From Hyphomicrobiales bacterium (GTDB taxonomy: Bacteria; Pseudomonadota; Alphaproteobacteria; Rhizobiales; Ancalomicrobiaceae), in the NCBI GenBank assembly GCA_021286855.1, contig JAJTBO010000004.1, positions 62,001 through 126,000 on the forward strand: DNA of 64,000 nt, in the 5' to 3' direction. This document shows, piece by piece, positions 17,414 to 27,749 of this stretch. Every line of letters begins with the position of its first letter. The first letter of the stretch is position 1. Made by a program: the position numbers and the translations under genes. The notes below the pieces were generated by a model that worked only from the letters and a program-made list of their open reading frames with translations, was not told the DNA's origin and searched no databases.

Positions 17414-17722
17414 GTGCGTTACCTCGGAAGACTCCATGGTCATGGCATCGTGACACGAATGAATCGCGACGTCTGTCGTGCTTCCTACGACATCGACGGT
17501 TTTGCCGTCCGACCGCGTGGCATCACCGGCAGCGGCGAGATCCGTCTGCGGCCGGCCGATCTCGCGGCGGTGTTCGGACAGCGCGATGTCCATCTGCGCA
17601 CCGACGACGGGCGACTGCTCGCTCTGCGCTTTTCGGACAAGTCCCTGAGCGAAGGCAGCGTCGCCGCCCACGTCGACGTCGGGGGAGACCTGCCGACCGC
17701 GACCGAGGCTTGGCCGGGCTGA
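17414..17722 (+). CDS. Hypothetical beta-rich protein, 102 residues
   Basis: Starts with GTG at 17414, preceded by a strong GGAGG at 17402-17406; no ATG fits. The protein alternates short strands (GRLHGHGIV, RASYDIDGFAV, GEIRL, VHLRTDDGRLLALRF) and ends in AAHVDVGGDLP. It looks like a small beta-barrel or split-barrel fold without catalytic motifs that I know. It is the last gene before a strong bidirectional terminator and may belong to the same transcript as the two small genes upstream. Confidence 0.62.
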   Translation: MRYLGRLHGHGIVTRMNRDVCRASYDIDGFAVRPRGITGSGEIRLRPADLAAVFGQRDVHLRTDDGRLLALRFSDKSLSEGSVAAHVDVGGDLPTATEAWPG

Positions 17723-17756
17723 ACCCCGGCCGCACTTGCCTGCCAAACGAGCCATG

Positions 17757-17810
17757 AGGCGCGAAGGCGCGGCACCTCGAGCGTCGAGGTGCCGCGCCTT
17801 CGCGCCTTTT
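17757..17810. terminator. Strong bidirectional intrinsic terminator
   Basis: A perfect 23-bp stem: arm 17758-17780 (beginning GGCGCGAAGGCGC) and its reverse complement 17784-17806, with a 3-nt GCG loop, followed by TTTT at 17807-17810. It separates two convergent transcription units. Confidence 0.92.
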
Positions 17811-17834
17811 CGTGAATACCCCACGGCGAGCCGA

Positions 17835-20800
17835 TCAACCCATGCGGATCGTCAAATCGTGCCGGCCGGGGGTGAGTTCGACACGGACGATGCCGTCGAC
17901 AGGTGCGATTTCGGTGCCGTCGAGGGTCGCCTCGACGATCGTCGACGCGCTGCCGATCGGCTTCTCGACTCGGATGTCGATCCGCGACGAGCCGATCGCT
18001 ACCGTAGCGTCGAAGCCGGGCCAAACGGTCGGCAGACAGGGCGTGATCGCCAGGGTCTCGCCTTCGCGGCGGATGCCGAGGATGCCTTCGACGCCGGCGC
18101 GATACATCCAGGCAGCCGAACCGGTGTACCAGGTCCAACCGCCGCGTCCGATGTGCGGCGCCACCGAATAGACGTCGGCGGCGACGACATAAGGCTCGAC
18201 GGCGTAGCGAGCCGTCGCCTCGGGCGTCAGGGCGTGGGCGATCGGGTTGACCAGAGCGAAGAGGCGATGAGCGTGGTCGCCGTCGCCGCGGGCGGCGTGG
18301 GCGAGGATCGCCCACATGGCGGCGTGACTGTATTGACCGCCGTTCTCGCGCAAGCCCGGCGGATAGCCGCGGATGTAGCCGGGATCGCGCGTCGTCGCGT
18401 CGAAGGGTGGGGTGAAGAGCAGGGCTAGCCCCTCGGCCTCGCGTACCAAGTGGGATTCCAGCGACGCCATGGCGACGGCGGCGCGGCGCGGATCGGCGAC
18501 GCCGGACAGCGCCGCCCAGGACTGGGCGATGGAATCGATGCGGCATTCGTCGCTCACCGCCGAGCCGAGCCAGGTGCCGTCGTCATAAGTTGCGCGGCGA
18601 TACCAGGCGCCGTCCCAGGCCTCCGCCTCCATGTGGGCGCGCAGGGCCGCGGCGTGGTCGCGCCAACGCTCGGCGCGTGCCGGATCGCGGCGGTCCGCGA
18701 ACGGTGCGAACAGCGTCAGGGTGCGCAACAGAAACCAGCCGAGCCAGACGCTCTCGCCCCGGCCGCCTTCGCCGACACGGTTCATGCCGTCGTTCCAGTC
18801 GCCGGTGCCGATCAGCGGCAGACCGTGGGTGCCCGAGAGCGCGATCACCTGATCGAGGCCCAGGGCGCAGTGCTCGAAGAGCGTGGCGGTCTCGTCGGCG
18901 ATCATCGGTTGGAAGAAGGCGTCGTGGTCGCCCGGTTGCAGACGCGGACCGCTGAGGAAGGGGACGATCTCGTCGAGAACCGCCATGTCGCCGGAAGCGG
19001 CGACATAGGTGGCGACGGCGTAGCTGAGCCAGACCCGATCGTCGGAGATCCGCGTCCTCACTCCTATACCGGTGCCCGGCATCCACCAGTGTTGGACGTC
19101 GCCCTCGACGAACTGGCGGCCGGCGGCGCGCAACAGGTGCCGGCGGGTCTCGGCCGGCAGTGCGGTGGCGAGCGCCATGCCGTCCTGGAGCTGGTCGCGG
19201 AAGCCGTAGGCGCCGCTCGCCTGATAGAAGGCCGAGCGGGCCCAGATGCGGCAGGCGAGCGTCTGATAGAGCAGCCAGCCGTTGAGCATGACGTCCATCG
19301 CGCGGTCGGGCGTGGCGACCTGGACGGTGCCGAGCAGCGCCTGCCAATGGGCGCCGACCTCGGCGAAGGCGGCGTCGAGATCGACGCCGCGCCAACGGCC
19401 GATCAGACTGCGCGTCTCCTCGATGGTGCGGCACTCGCCGAGGAAGGCCACCACCTCGACCGTCGCGCCGGGCGCGAGGTCGACGGAGCATTGGAGCGCG
19501 GCGCAGGGGTCGAAGCCGGCGCCGGTGCGGCCGGAGAGCCGGGAGCGACCGAGGAGGGCAGCCGGCGCCGTGGCTGAGCCGTTGCGGCCGAGGAACTCGG
19601 TGCGGTCGGCAGTCCAGGCGGTCTGTCGACCGGCGAGATCGGCGAAGGCGACGCGGCCGGAGAAGCCGATGCTCCACGGATTGCGGGCGACGAGGGCGCC
19701 GGTCTCGGTGTCGATAGCCGTGGTGACGAAGGGGGCGGAGGCGCCGCGGCGGGTTCCCATCACCCATTCGGCATAGACGGTGACCGACAGCCGGCGCGGC
19801 TGCTCCGTCAGGTTGCGCAGGATGAGCCGTGAGATCTTGATCGGGTCGGCGGTGGGCACGAACTGCAGCAGATCGAGTGCGATGCCATGGGCGCGGTGCT
19901 CGAAGCGGCTGTAGCCGCGACCGTGGCGGGCGACGTAGGTGCCGCCGTCGCGGATCGGCTGGGCGGTCGGGCTCCACACGTCGCCGCTCGCCTCGTCGCG
20001 GACGTAGAAGGCCTCGCCGCAGGGATCGACGACCGGATCGTTGGACCACTGGGTGATCTGGTTCTCGCGACTGTTCTCGCCCCAGGTGTAGCCGCTTCCT
20101 TCGGTCGAGACCTGGAAGCCGAAGTCGGGATTGGCGACGACGTTGATCCAGGGGGCGGGCGTCGTGCGGTCGCCGTCGAGGACGGTGACGTATTCGCGGC
20201 CGTCGTCGGCGAACCCCCCGAGGCCGTTGAAGAACTCGAGTGCCGGCTCGCCCTGGGCAGAGGGCGGGACGGGCGACGACGTCGGGCGGGGCCGAAGGAC
20301 GGGAATCGGGGTCGGCGGAAGCGGCGGCGTCAGGCGAGCGAGCTGCTCGACGACCGGGCCGCGGTGGGCGATCAGGATCACCCGCGCGACGGATTCGATC
20401 AGGGCGCGCGCCTCGACGCTCATCATGTCGGCCCGCAACACGTGGACCGTCCCGCGTGCCGGTTCGCCGTCACGCCTCGGCCGCGATTGGCTGGAGCGTA
20501 CGGCGGTCTCGATCGCCGTCTGGAGGTCCTGAACGTAGGACGGGGCATGCTCGTTGATGATGACGAGGTCGACGGCGAGCCGCTTCATCCGCCAGTATTC
20601 ATGGGCGCGCAGCAGCTGCTGCACGGTGCCCATGTCCTCGCGGTCGTCGATGCGCAGGAGCACGATCGGGAAGTCGCCGGAGATCGCATGGGACCACAGG
20701 CCCGACTGCGGGCCGGCACCGCGGATGATCGCCTCCGAGGAGGCGCGGAAGCGCGGATCGGCATAGAGGATCGGCGCGGCGAGGCGCTGGAAGTCGGACG

Positions 20801-23800
20801 CTTCCGCCGGCGCGATGTCGAGATGGCGCAGCTGCACCTGGGCCTGGGTCCAGGCCAGCGTCTTGGCGCGATCGAAGGCGCTGCGGTCGTGATGGGTGTC
20901 GACGAGGGTGAGCAATTCGGCGCGCGACGACGCCACGACCGTCCAGAAGGCGACGCGGGTGGGCCGACCCGACGGGACGGTGACCCGAATCCGTAGCGCG
21001 AAGATCGGATCGAGCACGGTTCCGACCGTACCGGAGAGCGGCAGCCCGTCGACCAGGACGGCGGCGGCGGCGAGCGGCAGGCTGCGGCCGCGGAAGCGCG
21101 CGCGATCCGTCTCCCATTGTGGTTCGGCGATGGTCTCGCCCTCGACGACGGCGAAATGGGCCACCCACATCGGCGTCTCGTCGGGCGAACGCGGCCTTCG
21201 GGTCGCGACCAGGGCGCCGAATTCGGGCAGGTGCTCCGTCTCGACGAACATCTTGGCGAAGACCGGATGAGCCGCATCGGCGTCGGCGCCGGTCAACACC
21301 AGTTCGGCGTAGGAGGTGATCTCGATCTCGCGAGCCCGCCGGCCGGCGTTGGTCAGCGAGACGCGACGGACCTCGCCGTCGTCCTCGCCCGAGACCAGCA
21401 CGTCCAGGGTGGTGGTGAGCGAGCCGTCGCGATGGAGGTACTCGGCGTGATCCTCGCCGAAGATCACCTCGTCGCCTTCGGCATTGCCGGTCAGGGGTTG
21501 CGTCGTAGGCGACCAAAGGTGGCCGCTGCGGGTATCGCGCAGGAAGACGAAGGTGCCGCTGTCGTCGCGGGTGGCGTCTTCACTCCAGCGCGTCACCGCC
21601 AGATCGCGCCAACGACTGTAGCCGCCGCCGGTGGCGGTCAGCATCACCGCATAGCACCCGTTCGACATCAGATGGGTGATCGGTGCGCCGACGCCCGGCG
21701 AACGGATGTGGCGCACCGTCAGGCCGGAGGCGGCGCCGGCCCCGGCCGAGGCCTTCATCTCCTCGGCGCGCGGCCGAGCGACGGCGACGTCGCGCGGCAT
21801 GCGCTCCTGCAGAAGGAGTTCACAAGCCTGAATCATCGGTTCGCGATGAAACCGCGATCTCATCCGCCCGTCCTGCAGGGCATTGGCGATGGCGACGATG
21901 GTCATGCCCTGGTGATGGGCCATGTAGCTCCGGACCACCACCACGGACGTCTGGTCGGGCAACCGGCTCGGGGTGAAGTCGAGGGCCTCGTAGAAGCCGT
22001 AGCGGCCTTCGGCTCCGGTTTCGGCGAGCGCGTCGTAGTTCGCCCGCGCGCCGTGCGGGTCGATCATGGCGGCCAGTCCGGTGGCGTAGGGCGCGATCAC
22101 CAGGTTCTGCGACAGGCCGCGCTTCAGCCCGAGTCCGGGTACGCCGAAGTTCGAATATTGGTAGGTCAATTCGATGTCACGGGCGTTGTAGGCGGATTCC
22201 GAGATGCCCCACGGCACGCCCCGGGCTTGGCCGTAGGCCTCCTGGCGTTCGACCACCAGGCGATTGGTCTGATCGAGCAGGCTTCCGACCGGCGCCCGCA
22301 TCACCAAGGACGGCATCAGGTATTCGAACATCGACCCCGACCAGGAAATCAGCGCCGAGCCGGCGCCGAGCGGGGTGGCGGAGCGGCCGAGCCGGAACCA
22401 GTGGCGGGTCTCGACGTCGCCCTTGGCGACTGCGACCAAGCTGGCGAGCCGCGCCTCGGAGGCCAGCAGGTCGTAGCAGTTCGGATCGAGCGCGTCGTCG
22501 TCGACGGAGAAGCCGATCGACAGGAGCTTGCGTTCGGGATCGAGCAGGAAGCCGAAGTCCATCGCTGTCGCCATCGCCCGAGCGGTCGCGGCGAGCGCGG
22601 TCAGGCGGCCAGCCAGAAGGGGATGCGCGAAGTGATCGCGGCCGTGTTCGTCGATCGATCCGAGCAACGTCTCGGACCAGAACACCAGATCGGATCGGTC
22701 GCCGTCGACGCCGGCGGGCGCCAGATCGTGGGCGAGGTCGGCGAGCTTGGCGGCGAGCCGCGCCAGGGCGGGCAACAGCGTCTCGATTGCGCGGCCGCCG
22801 TTCAGTTCGCCGTCGATCTCTTCGATCAGGGTGGCGAGGGCGCGGTGCCGATCGCCGCGGACCGGAGACGGAAGAGCGGCGGCGCGGCGCACCTGGGCGA
22901 GGAGGTCGAGGAGCCCGTTGCGGATCTCCGGCGAGGCGACGCCGTCGAGCCATTCCTCGCAGGCGTTGGCGACGACGATCAGGTGTCCGGCGAGATTGCC
23001 GCTGTCGACGGAGGAGACGTAGGCCGGAGGCAGCACCCGCAGGTCGCGGATGTCGTACCAATTGTAGAAGTGGCCGTTGTGTCTGGGTAGACGCGCCATG
23101 GCGTCGAGCGCCGCCTCGAGCCGGTCGACGGTCTCGGTGGTGCCGGCCCAACCGAAGTCGCGGGCGGCGATGGCCGAGAGCAGGTAGAGCCCGAGATTGG
23201 TCGGCGAGGTGCGGTGCGCCACCACCGGCTCGGGATCCTCCTGGAAGTTGTCGGGCGGCAACATGTTGCCTTCCGGCGTCACGAAGGTCGTGAAGTAGCG
23301 CCAGGTGGCGAGGGCGATCAGGCGGAGATGCCGCAGGTCGTCGGGCGAGACGGCATGGCCGTGGTCGGCAGCCGGCGAACGACTGACCCACGCCGCCAGG
23401 GCCGGGGCCAGGCCCCAGGCCGCGGCGAAGGGGGCGACCAGCCACCAGGACGACGGTTCGAGCGCCACCGCCACGGCGGCGAGGCCGAGTCCTGAGGCGG
23501 TTCCGCCCGCCATCCGGCGCCAGGTGGCGGCGAGATCGAGGCGCGGGCCGGCATGGGACTGGGCCGAGGTGGTCCACTCGAGCAGGTGGCGGCGGGACCA
23601 ATAGAGACGGCCCAGGGTGCGCACGATGGCGTCGCCCATGCTCCACGCCCGGTCGGCCAGGAAGGCGAGGGACAGGAGGGTCTGAGCGCTCGCCAGTTCG
23701 AGGTCGGCGACGAGCGCCCGGACGTGATTGGCGAGGCGGATGCCGGTTCGGCGCGGCGCCAGGGCGAACAGGGTCGGCAGGAACGACACGATCATCACCC

Positions 23801-26348
23801 CGGCGACCACCGCGGCGGTGGCGCGCGCCGCGGCCGGGCCGGGCAGCAGCCACGATACGGCCAGCGTCGCCACCGTCATCGGTGCCAGAGCAGAGCGGCG
23901 AAGATTGTCGATCATCTTCCAGCGACCGACCATAGGGACGCCGAAGGGCGCGCGGGTCGTTCCGAAGATCCACGGCAGCAGCTGCCAGTCGCCTCGGGTC
24001 CAGCGGTGCATGCGCTTGGCGGCGACGTCGTGGCGCGACGGCGATTCCTCGACCACTTCGATGTCGGAGGCGAGCCCGGCGCGGGCGAAGACACCCTCGA
24101 AGAGATCGTGGCTGAGCATGGTGTCGTCGGGAACACGGTCGGCGAGCGCAGCCTCGAAGGCGTCGACGTCGTAGATGCCCTTGCCGGTGTAGGAGCCTTC
24201 GCCGAAAAGATCCTGGTAGACGTCGGAGACGGCGGCGGCATAGGGGTCCATTCCGCCGGGACCGGAGAAGACCCGCTGATAGAGCGAGCCCTCGTGGTCG
24301 ATCGGCAGTGACGGGGTGACGCGGGGTTGCAGTATGCCGTAGCCGTCGACGATGCGACGGGCGTCGGCATCGAAACGGGCGCGGTTGAGTGGATGGGCCA
24401 TCTTGCCGATCAGTCGGATCGCCGCGTCTCGCGGCAGCCGGGTGTCGGCGTCGAGGGTGATGACGAAGCGCACGTCGGAGGGGACCAGCGGCTCGCCGTC
24501 GGGGCGTGGCAGGTAGGTCGTGTCGGTGGCGCCGCGCAGCAGCCGGTTCAACTCGTGCAGCTTGCCGCGCTTGCGCTCCCAGCCCATCCAGACGCCTTCG
24601 GCCGCGTCGAAGACACGGCGGCGATGCAGCAGCAGGAAGCGTTCGCCGCCGGGCGCCGGGCCGTGGCGCAGATTGAGCGCGTCGATCGCGGCGCGGGCCG
24701 TCTCGACCAACGCCTCGTCGCCGTCGACCGTCTCGCTCGCGGCATCGAGGCCGTCGGTGAGCAGCGCGAAGGCGAGATCGCCGCCGGCGCCGGAGAGATG
24801 GTGGATCTCCAGTCGTCCGATCTGCTCGAGGATGTCGTCGGCGTCGGTCAGGAGTGTGGGGACCACGACCAGCGTGCGAAGCGACGTCGGCACACCGTCG
24901 GCGAGTTCGAGCCCAGGCAGAGCGACGGGGCCGAAGCTCCAGGTGACGGCGCGATCGACGAGGGCGGTCGCGACTTCGCTCGCCGGCACGAGGCCGACCA
25001 GACCGAGGGCGATCAGCCAGCCGGCGCCGAGCCCCGGTGCCGCCGCGTCGACCGCCCAGAGAGCCGAGGCCAGTAGGGCGAAGGTGACGATCGCCAGGGC
25101 GCCGACGTAACCGCCGATGCCGAGGGCGGCGTCCAGCCGGCCGATCCTGAGACGCAGTGGCGGTCTGAAGCGCAGAACCTGCTCCAACGCCCGGCGGCCT
25201 CCGGCGATCAGGTGATGGCCGGGGTCGCCACGACGTCCGGCTTCGATCGGATCGGAGGTGGTGGCAGCGGCGGTGCGGGCGGCGCGCAGCGCTTGCGTGA
25301 CCACCTCGAGCTCGCTGTGCGGCGACCGGCGCGCCAACTGCTCGACGGCGTTGCGGTAGAGATCGCGGGTGGCGAAGTCCATGTCGGCGAAGCCGCTCTC
25401 GGAGCGCAGGCGGTCGTCGACGAGGCTGACACTCTCGAACAGATCGGCCCAATCGATGTCGGAGATCCGCCTCATCGAGGTGATGACGTTGCGCACCGTG
25501 ACGTTGGCGGCGCCGTGGCTCTGTTGAACCCGCTGGACCACGTCGGCGCTCGAGGTGCCCTGTCGGCCGAGGCGCTCCTCGAGCCAGCCGAGCGCCGGCG
25601 TCACCCGCGGATCGAGGTCGCGTAGCCGCTTGGTCAATTGCCCGGCGAAGACGTCGGAGAGCGGCCCGGGCGACCGGGCCGAGATGTCGGCCTCCAGCGC
25701 CGAGCGGGTGTCGCCGGCGAGCGCCAGACGAACGGCGAGGGCATCGGCATCGGCGCGCTCGGCGAGCCCCGAACCAATCTGGTCCGTCAGCCGCCTCAGG
25801 TTCTCGACCAGTACGATGCGCAGGGTGATGGCCACCGCCCACAGCTCACCGATGGTCAGCGGCTGGACCTGTTGATAGGCGACGATGAAGCGGCGCAGCG
25901 TCTCGGGGTCGAAATGGCTGTCTGTGTGGGAAACGAAGGCCCAGGCGATGCCGAAGACGCGCGGATAGCCGGCGAAGGGGCCATCGGCCAGTTTGGGCAA
26001 CTGACGATAATAGCCGGGCGGCAGGTCGTCGCGGATCTCGCGGATCTGCTCTTCGACGATGTGGTAGTTGTCGAGCAGCCATTCTGCCGCCGGGACGACG
26101 TCGCGCCCCTTCTCGAGTTCGGCCGCGCTGGTGCGATAAGCGGCGAGCAATACGGCGGCGTTGTCGTCGAGACGAGATCGCAACGGCGGCACCCGCGCCG
26201 GCCTGTCGGTGATCGACTGGGCGGCGGCGAGGCTCGCCGCGTGTTGTTCCAGTCGCTCGATACCGAAGATCTCGTCACGTATCGGGAAGGTCTGGTCCCA
26301 TGGGGGAGAGGCCGCGCGGCGGGAGAGGGATAGGCCGAAGATCGTCAT
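17835..26348 (-). CDS. ndvB: Cyclic beta-1,2-glucan synthase
   Basis: A 2,837-residue inner-membrane enzyme, matching the roughly 2,830-2,870 of ChvB/NdvB. It makes cyclic beta-1,2-glucan from UDP-glucose for the periplasm (osmoadaptation and host interaction in rhizobia, Agrobacterium and Brucella). The glycosyltransferase domain holds DADTRLPRD near residue 636 and later RMHRWTRGDWQLL (QxxRW-like). Several membrane helices flank it. The C-terminal two-thirds contains repeated GH94-type phosphorylase-like modules, including GTGDWNDGMNRVG near residue 2513, which trim and define ring size. I use the ATG at 26346-26348 (MTIFGLSLSRRAASPPWDQ); an ATG five codons upstream is equally possible. The much longer open frame upstream is non-coding overlap with the lipoprotein gene. 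Confidence 0.96.
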   Translation of the reverse strand: MTIFGLSLSRRAASPPWDQTFPIRDEIFGIERLEQHAASLAAAQSITDRPARVPPLRSRLDDNAAVLLAAYRTSAAELEKGRDVVPAAEWLLDNYHIVEEQIREIRDDLPPGYYRQLPKLADGPFAGYPRVFGIAWAFVSHTDSHFDPETLRRFIVAYQQVQPLTIGELWAVAITLRIVLVENLRRLTDQIGSGLAERADADALAVRLALAGDTRSALEADISARSPGPLSDVFAGQLTKRLRDLDPRVTPALGWLEERLGRQGTSSADVVQRVQQSHGAANVTVRNVITSMRRISDIDWADLFESVSLVDDRLRSESGFADMDFATRDLYRNAVEQLARRSPHSELEVVTQALRAARTAAATTSDPIEAGRRGDPGHHLIAGGRRALEQVLRFRPPLRLRIGRLDAALGIGGYVGALAIVTFALLASALWAVDAAAPGLGAGWLIALGLVGLVPASEVATALVDRAVTWSFGPVALPGLELADGVPTSLRTLVVVPTLLTDADDILEQIGRLEIHHLSGAGGDLAFALLTDGLDAASETVDGDEALVETARAAIDALNLRHGPAPGGERFLLLHRRRVFDAAEGVWMGWERKRGKLHELNRLLRGATDTTYLPRPDGEPLVPSDVRFVITLDADTRLPRDAAIRLIGKMAHPLNRARFDADARRIVDGYGILQPRVTPSLPIDHEGSLYQRVFSGPGGMDPYAAAVSDVYQDLFGEGSYTGKGIYDVDAFEAALADRVPDDTMLSHDLFEGVFARAGLASDIEVVEESPSRHDVAAKRMHRWTRGDWQLLPWIFGTTRAPFGVPMVGRWKMIDNLRRSALAPMTVATLAVSWLLPGPAAARATAAVVAGVMIVSFLPTLFALAPRRTGIRLANHVRALVADLELASAQTLLSLAFLADRAWSMGDAIVRTLGRLYWSRRHLLEWTTSAQSHAGPRLDLAATWRRMAGGTASGLGLAAVAVALEPSSWWLVAPFAAAWGLAPALAAWVSRSPAADHGHAVSPDDLRHLRLIALATWRYFTTFVTPEGNMLPPDNFQEDPEPVVAHRTSPTNLGLYLLSAIAARDFGWAGTTETVDRLEAALDAMARLPRHNGHFYNWYDIRDLRVLPPAYVSSVDSGNLAGHLIVVANACEEWLDGVASPEIRNGLLDLLAQVRRAAALPSPVRGDRHRALATLIEEIDGELNGGRAIETLLPALARLAAKLADLAHDLAPAGVDGDRSDLVFWSETLLGSIDEHGRDHFAHPLLAGRLTALAATARAMATAMDFGFLLDPERKLLSIGFSVDDDALDPNCYDLLASEARLASLVAVAKGDVETRHWFRLGRSATPLGAGSALISWSGSMFEYLMPSLVMRAPVGSLLDQTNRLVVERQEAYGQARGVPWGISESAYNARDIELTYQYSNFGVPGLGLKRGLSQNLVIAPYATGLAAMIDPHGARANYDALAETGAEGRYGFYEALDFTPSRLPDQTSVVVVRSYMAHHQGMTIVAIANALQDGRMRSRFHREPMIQACELLLQERMPRDVAVARPRAEEMKASAGAGAASGLTVRHIRSPGVGAPITHLMSNGCYAVMLTATGGGYSRWRDLAVTRWSEDATRDDSGTFVFLRDTRSGHLWSPTTQPLTGNAEGDEVIFGEDHAEYLHRDGSLTTTLDVLVSGEDDGEVRRVSLTNAGRRAREIEITSYAELVLTGADADAAHPVFAKMFVETEHLPEFGALVATRRPRSPDETPMWVAHFAVVEGETIAEPQWETDRARFRGRSLPLAAAAVLVDGLPLSGTVGTVLDPIFALRIRVTVPSGRPTRVAFWTVVASSRAELLTLVDTHHDRSAFDRAKTLAWTQAQVQLRHLDIAPAEASDFQRLAAPILYADPRFRASSEAIIRGAGPQSGLWSHAISGDFPIVLLRIDDREDMGTVQQLLRAHEYWRMKRLAVDLVIINEHAPSYVQDLQTAIETAVRSSQSRPRRDGEPARGTVHVLRADMMSVEARALIESVARVILIAHRGPVVEQLARLTPPLPPTPIPVLRPRPTSSPVPPSAQGEPALEFFNGLGGFADDGREYVTVLDGDRTTPAPWINVVANPDFGFQVSTEGSGYTWGENSRENQITQWSNDPVVDPCGEAFYVRDEASGDVWSPTAQPIRDGGTYVARHGRGYSRFEHRAHGIALDLLQFVPTADPIKISRLILRNLTEQPRRLSVTVYAEWVMGTRRGASAPFVTTAIDTETGALVARNPWSIGFSGRVAFADLAGRQTAWTADRTEFLGRNGSATAPAALLGRSRLSGRTGAGFDPCAALQCSVDLAPGATVEVVAFLGECRTIEETRSLIGRWRGVDLDAAFAEVGAHWQALLGTVQVATPDRAMDVMLNGWLLYQTLACRIWARSAFYQASGAYGFRDQLQDGMALATALPAETRRHLLRAAGRQFVEGDVQHWWMPGTGIGVRTRISDDRVWLSYAVATYVAASGDMAVLDEIVPFLSGPRLQPGDHDAFFQPMIADETATLFEHCALGLDQVIALSGTHGLPLIGTGDWNDGMNRVGEGGRGESVWLGWFLLRTLTLFAPFADRRDPARAERWRDHAAALRAHMEAEAWDGAWYRRATYDDGTWLGSAVSDECRIDSIAQSWAALSGVADPRRAAVAMASLESHLVREAEGLALLFTPPFDATTRDPGYIRGYPPGLRENGGQYSHAAMWAILAHAARGDGDHAHRLFALVNPIAHALTPEATARYAVEPYVVAADVYSVAPHIGRGGWTWYTGSAAWMYRAGVEGILGIRREGETLAITPCLPTVWPGFDATVAIGSSRIDIRVEKPIGSASTIVEATLDGTEIAPVDGIVRVELTPGRHDLTIRMG

Positions 26349-26508
26349 CGAAGGGATCGCCATGGGCGCATGCGCCGTTCTTCGGGCGCAGGCGTGTTTA
26401 CCTGCGCCGTGAACGTGGGGTGGCAGGGCCACCGGCACGTCGGTGCGCCGCCGAGCGAAGGAGGCTCGGCGGCGAAGGCTCGGTCGCGCTCGGGGGAGGC
26501 CGTCGCGA

Positions 26509-26784
26509 TCAGCGATAGCGGCAGACGCGACGTTCGAGCGTGTTGCTGTAGTAGCAATACCGGCTGCCGCGGCGCGGTCGGGTGGCGTCCGCCACCACCG
26601 CGCCGACCGCCGCGCCGGCGACACCGCCGACGACTGCGCCGCCGACGCTGTTGGACGCGGCGCCGCCGATGATGGCACCGCCGATGCCGCCGATGCCGGC
26701 GCCTTCGGCCATGCGGGTGTCACGGGCATTGGCACAGGCGCCGAGAGACAGGGCGGCGACGGCGAGGACGATGAAGGTTCTCAT
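26509..26784 (-). CDS. Glycine-zipper lipoprotein
   Basis: A 91-residue small envelope protein. The signal sequence (MRTFIVLAVAALSLGAC) ends in a lipobox, so Cys17 should be lipidated. The middle is a glycine zipper (GAGIGGIGGAIIGGAAS then GGAVVGGVAGAAVGAVVA), typical of the 17-kDa antigen/OmpA-associated glycine-zipper families, followed by a basic Cys-containing tail (RYCYYSNTLERRVCRYR). A GAGGTAG ribosome-binding site precedes the ATG. Probably outer-membrane associated; role unknown, often stress related. Confidence 0.88.
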   Translation of the reverse strand: MRTFIVLAVAALSLGACANARDTRMAEGAGIGGIGGAIIGGAASNSVGGAVVGGVAGAAVGAVVADATRPRRGSRYCYYSNTLERRVCRYR

Positions 26785-26874
26785 GGGTTCTACCTCGATC
26801 AGGGGGACGGTCGGCGCATCGGAAGCGCGACGGGGAGGGGAGTCGCCCGGGAGTCCGGGCGGCTCGTGGAAAGA

Positions 26875-27630
26875 TCACCGACCTGCCGGCGGCATCGGAA
26901 GCTGGCCATCGCCTTGCGGCGCCTGCCGTTGCTGCATCTGCGGTCGCTGGAGGCGATCGGTGCGGCCGACGTTGCGCGGCGGATCGGAACGCATGACGCC
27001 CTGCGGTGCCCGAACCTTCGGCGGTTCGACGATCCGGTCCTGAGATTTCACAACTGGCTCCCCAGGTTTCACCGCGTCGATCCGCATGGTGCGGGGAACA
27101 GGGGAGCCGACGTTCGGCGGCATCGGCTCGGGGCCGCCGACCCGCGGCGGGGTGTTGCCGTAGCGCGGCGGCATCTGACCGGGACGGCCGATCCGCGGCG
27201 GATTGGCGAGATGCGGCGGCATCGGTCCGTGACGGCGCCACCAGCGCCGTTCGTTGTACCAGGGACGCTCGGCGTAGTGGCTGCCCCAGTAGTCGGCCAT
27301 GCCGAAGGACAGGATGGCCAGGCCGAGCGCCGCTCCGCCGTCCGACAGATAGACGCGGCGACCGTCGCGCAGGAAGCCGATGCGGCGACCGGGGAACCAG
27401 CCGCGTTCGCCGTCGACCGCCACGTCGCACCAGGTGTAGCGACGGAGGCAGCCGATGACGTCGAGTTCGGTGCCGGCGGAGACCCGCATGACGGCGGGGT
27501 AGTCGGAACCTGCGCCGGCGCGCAGCGTTCCCGACGAGCGGGCGAAGCCGTCGGCGGCGAGTGCGGCCGACGGCAGGGTCAGGAGGGCGAGACCCATGGT
27601 CAGGCCGCGGAGGATGGAGCGCGTGTTCAT
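26875..27630 (-). CDS. Secreted SH3-domain protein
   Basis: 251 residues from the ATG at 27628-27630. The start is chosen because it begins a clear signal peptide (MNTRSILRGLTMGLALLTL, cleavage after ALA); the open frame upstream is not coding-like. Residues about 30-90 form a bacterial SH3 domain (LRAGAGSDYPAVMRVSAGTELDVIG, then the WCDVAVDGERGWFPG segment). The C-terminal half is Pro/Arg-rich and repetitive (PPRIGRPGQMPPRYG, PPRVGGPEPMPPNVG). A periplasmic or cell-wall-binding role is inferred. Its distance from the lipoprotein gene (90 nt, same strand) allows co-transcription. Confidence 0.86.
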   Translation of the reverse strand: MNTRSILRGLTMGLALLTLPSAALAADGFARSSGTLRAGAGSDYPAVMRVSAGTELDVIGCLRRYTWCDVAVDGERGWFPGRRIGFLRDGRRVYLSDGGAALGLAILSFGMADYWGSHYAERPWYNERRWWRRHGPMPPHLANPPRIGRPGQMPPRYGNTPPRVGGPEPMPPNVGSPVPRTMRIDAVKPGEPVVKSQDRIVEPPKVRAPQGVMRSDPPRNVGRTDRLQRPQMQQRQAPQGDGQLPMPPAGR

Positions 27631-27749
27631 GGTGTTCCCACTTTCTCCTGGGCGGCCGCCACGATGGCGGGAACCGGTAGGTCCGAGAGCTGTCTCGGCC
27701 GTCTCACCGGCGCGGGACGAGGTCACCGCGCCGCGACTTCGGGCCGGGC

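Noticed and set aside
26349-26735. N-terminal extension of the cyclic glucan synthase frame
   Set aside because: It overlaps the lipoprotein gene, is Ala/Arg-rich and bears no similarity to the start of ChvB/NdvB proteins.
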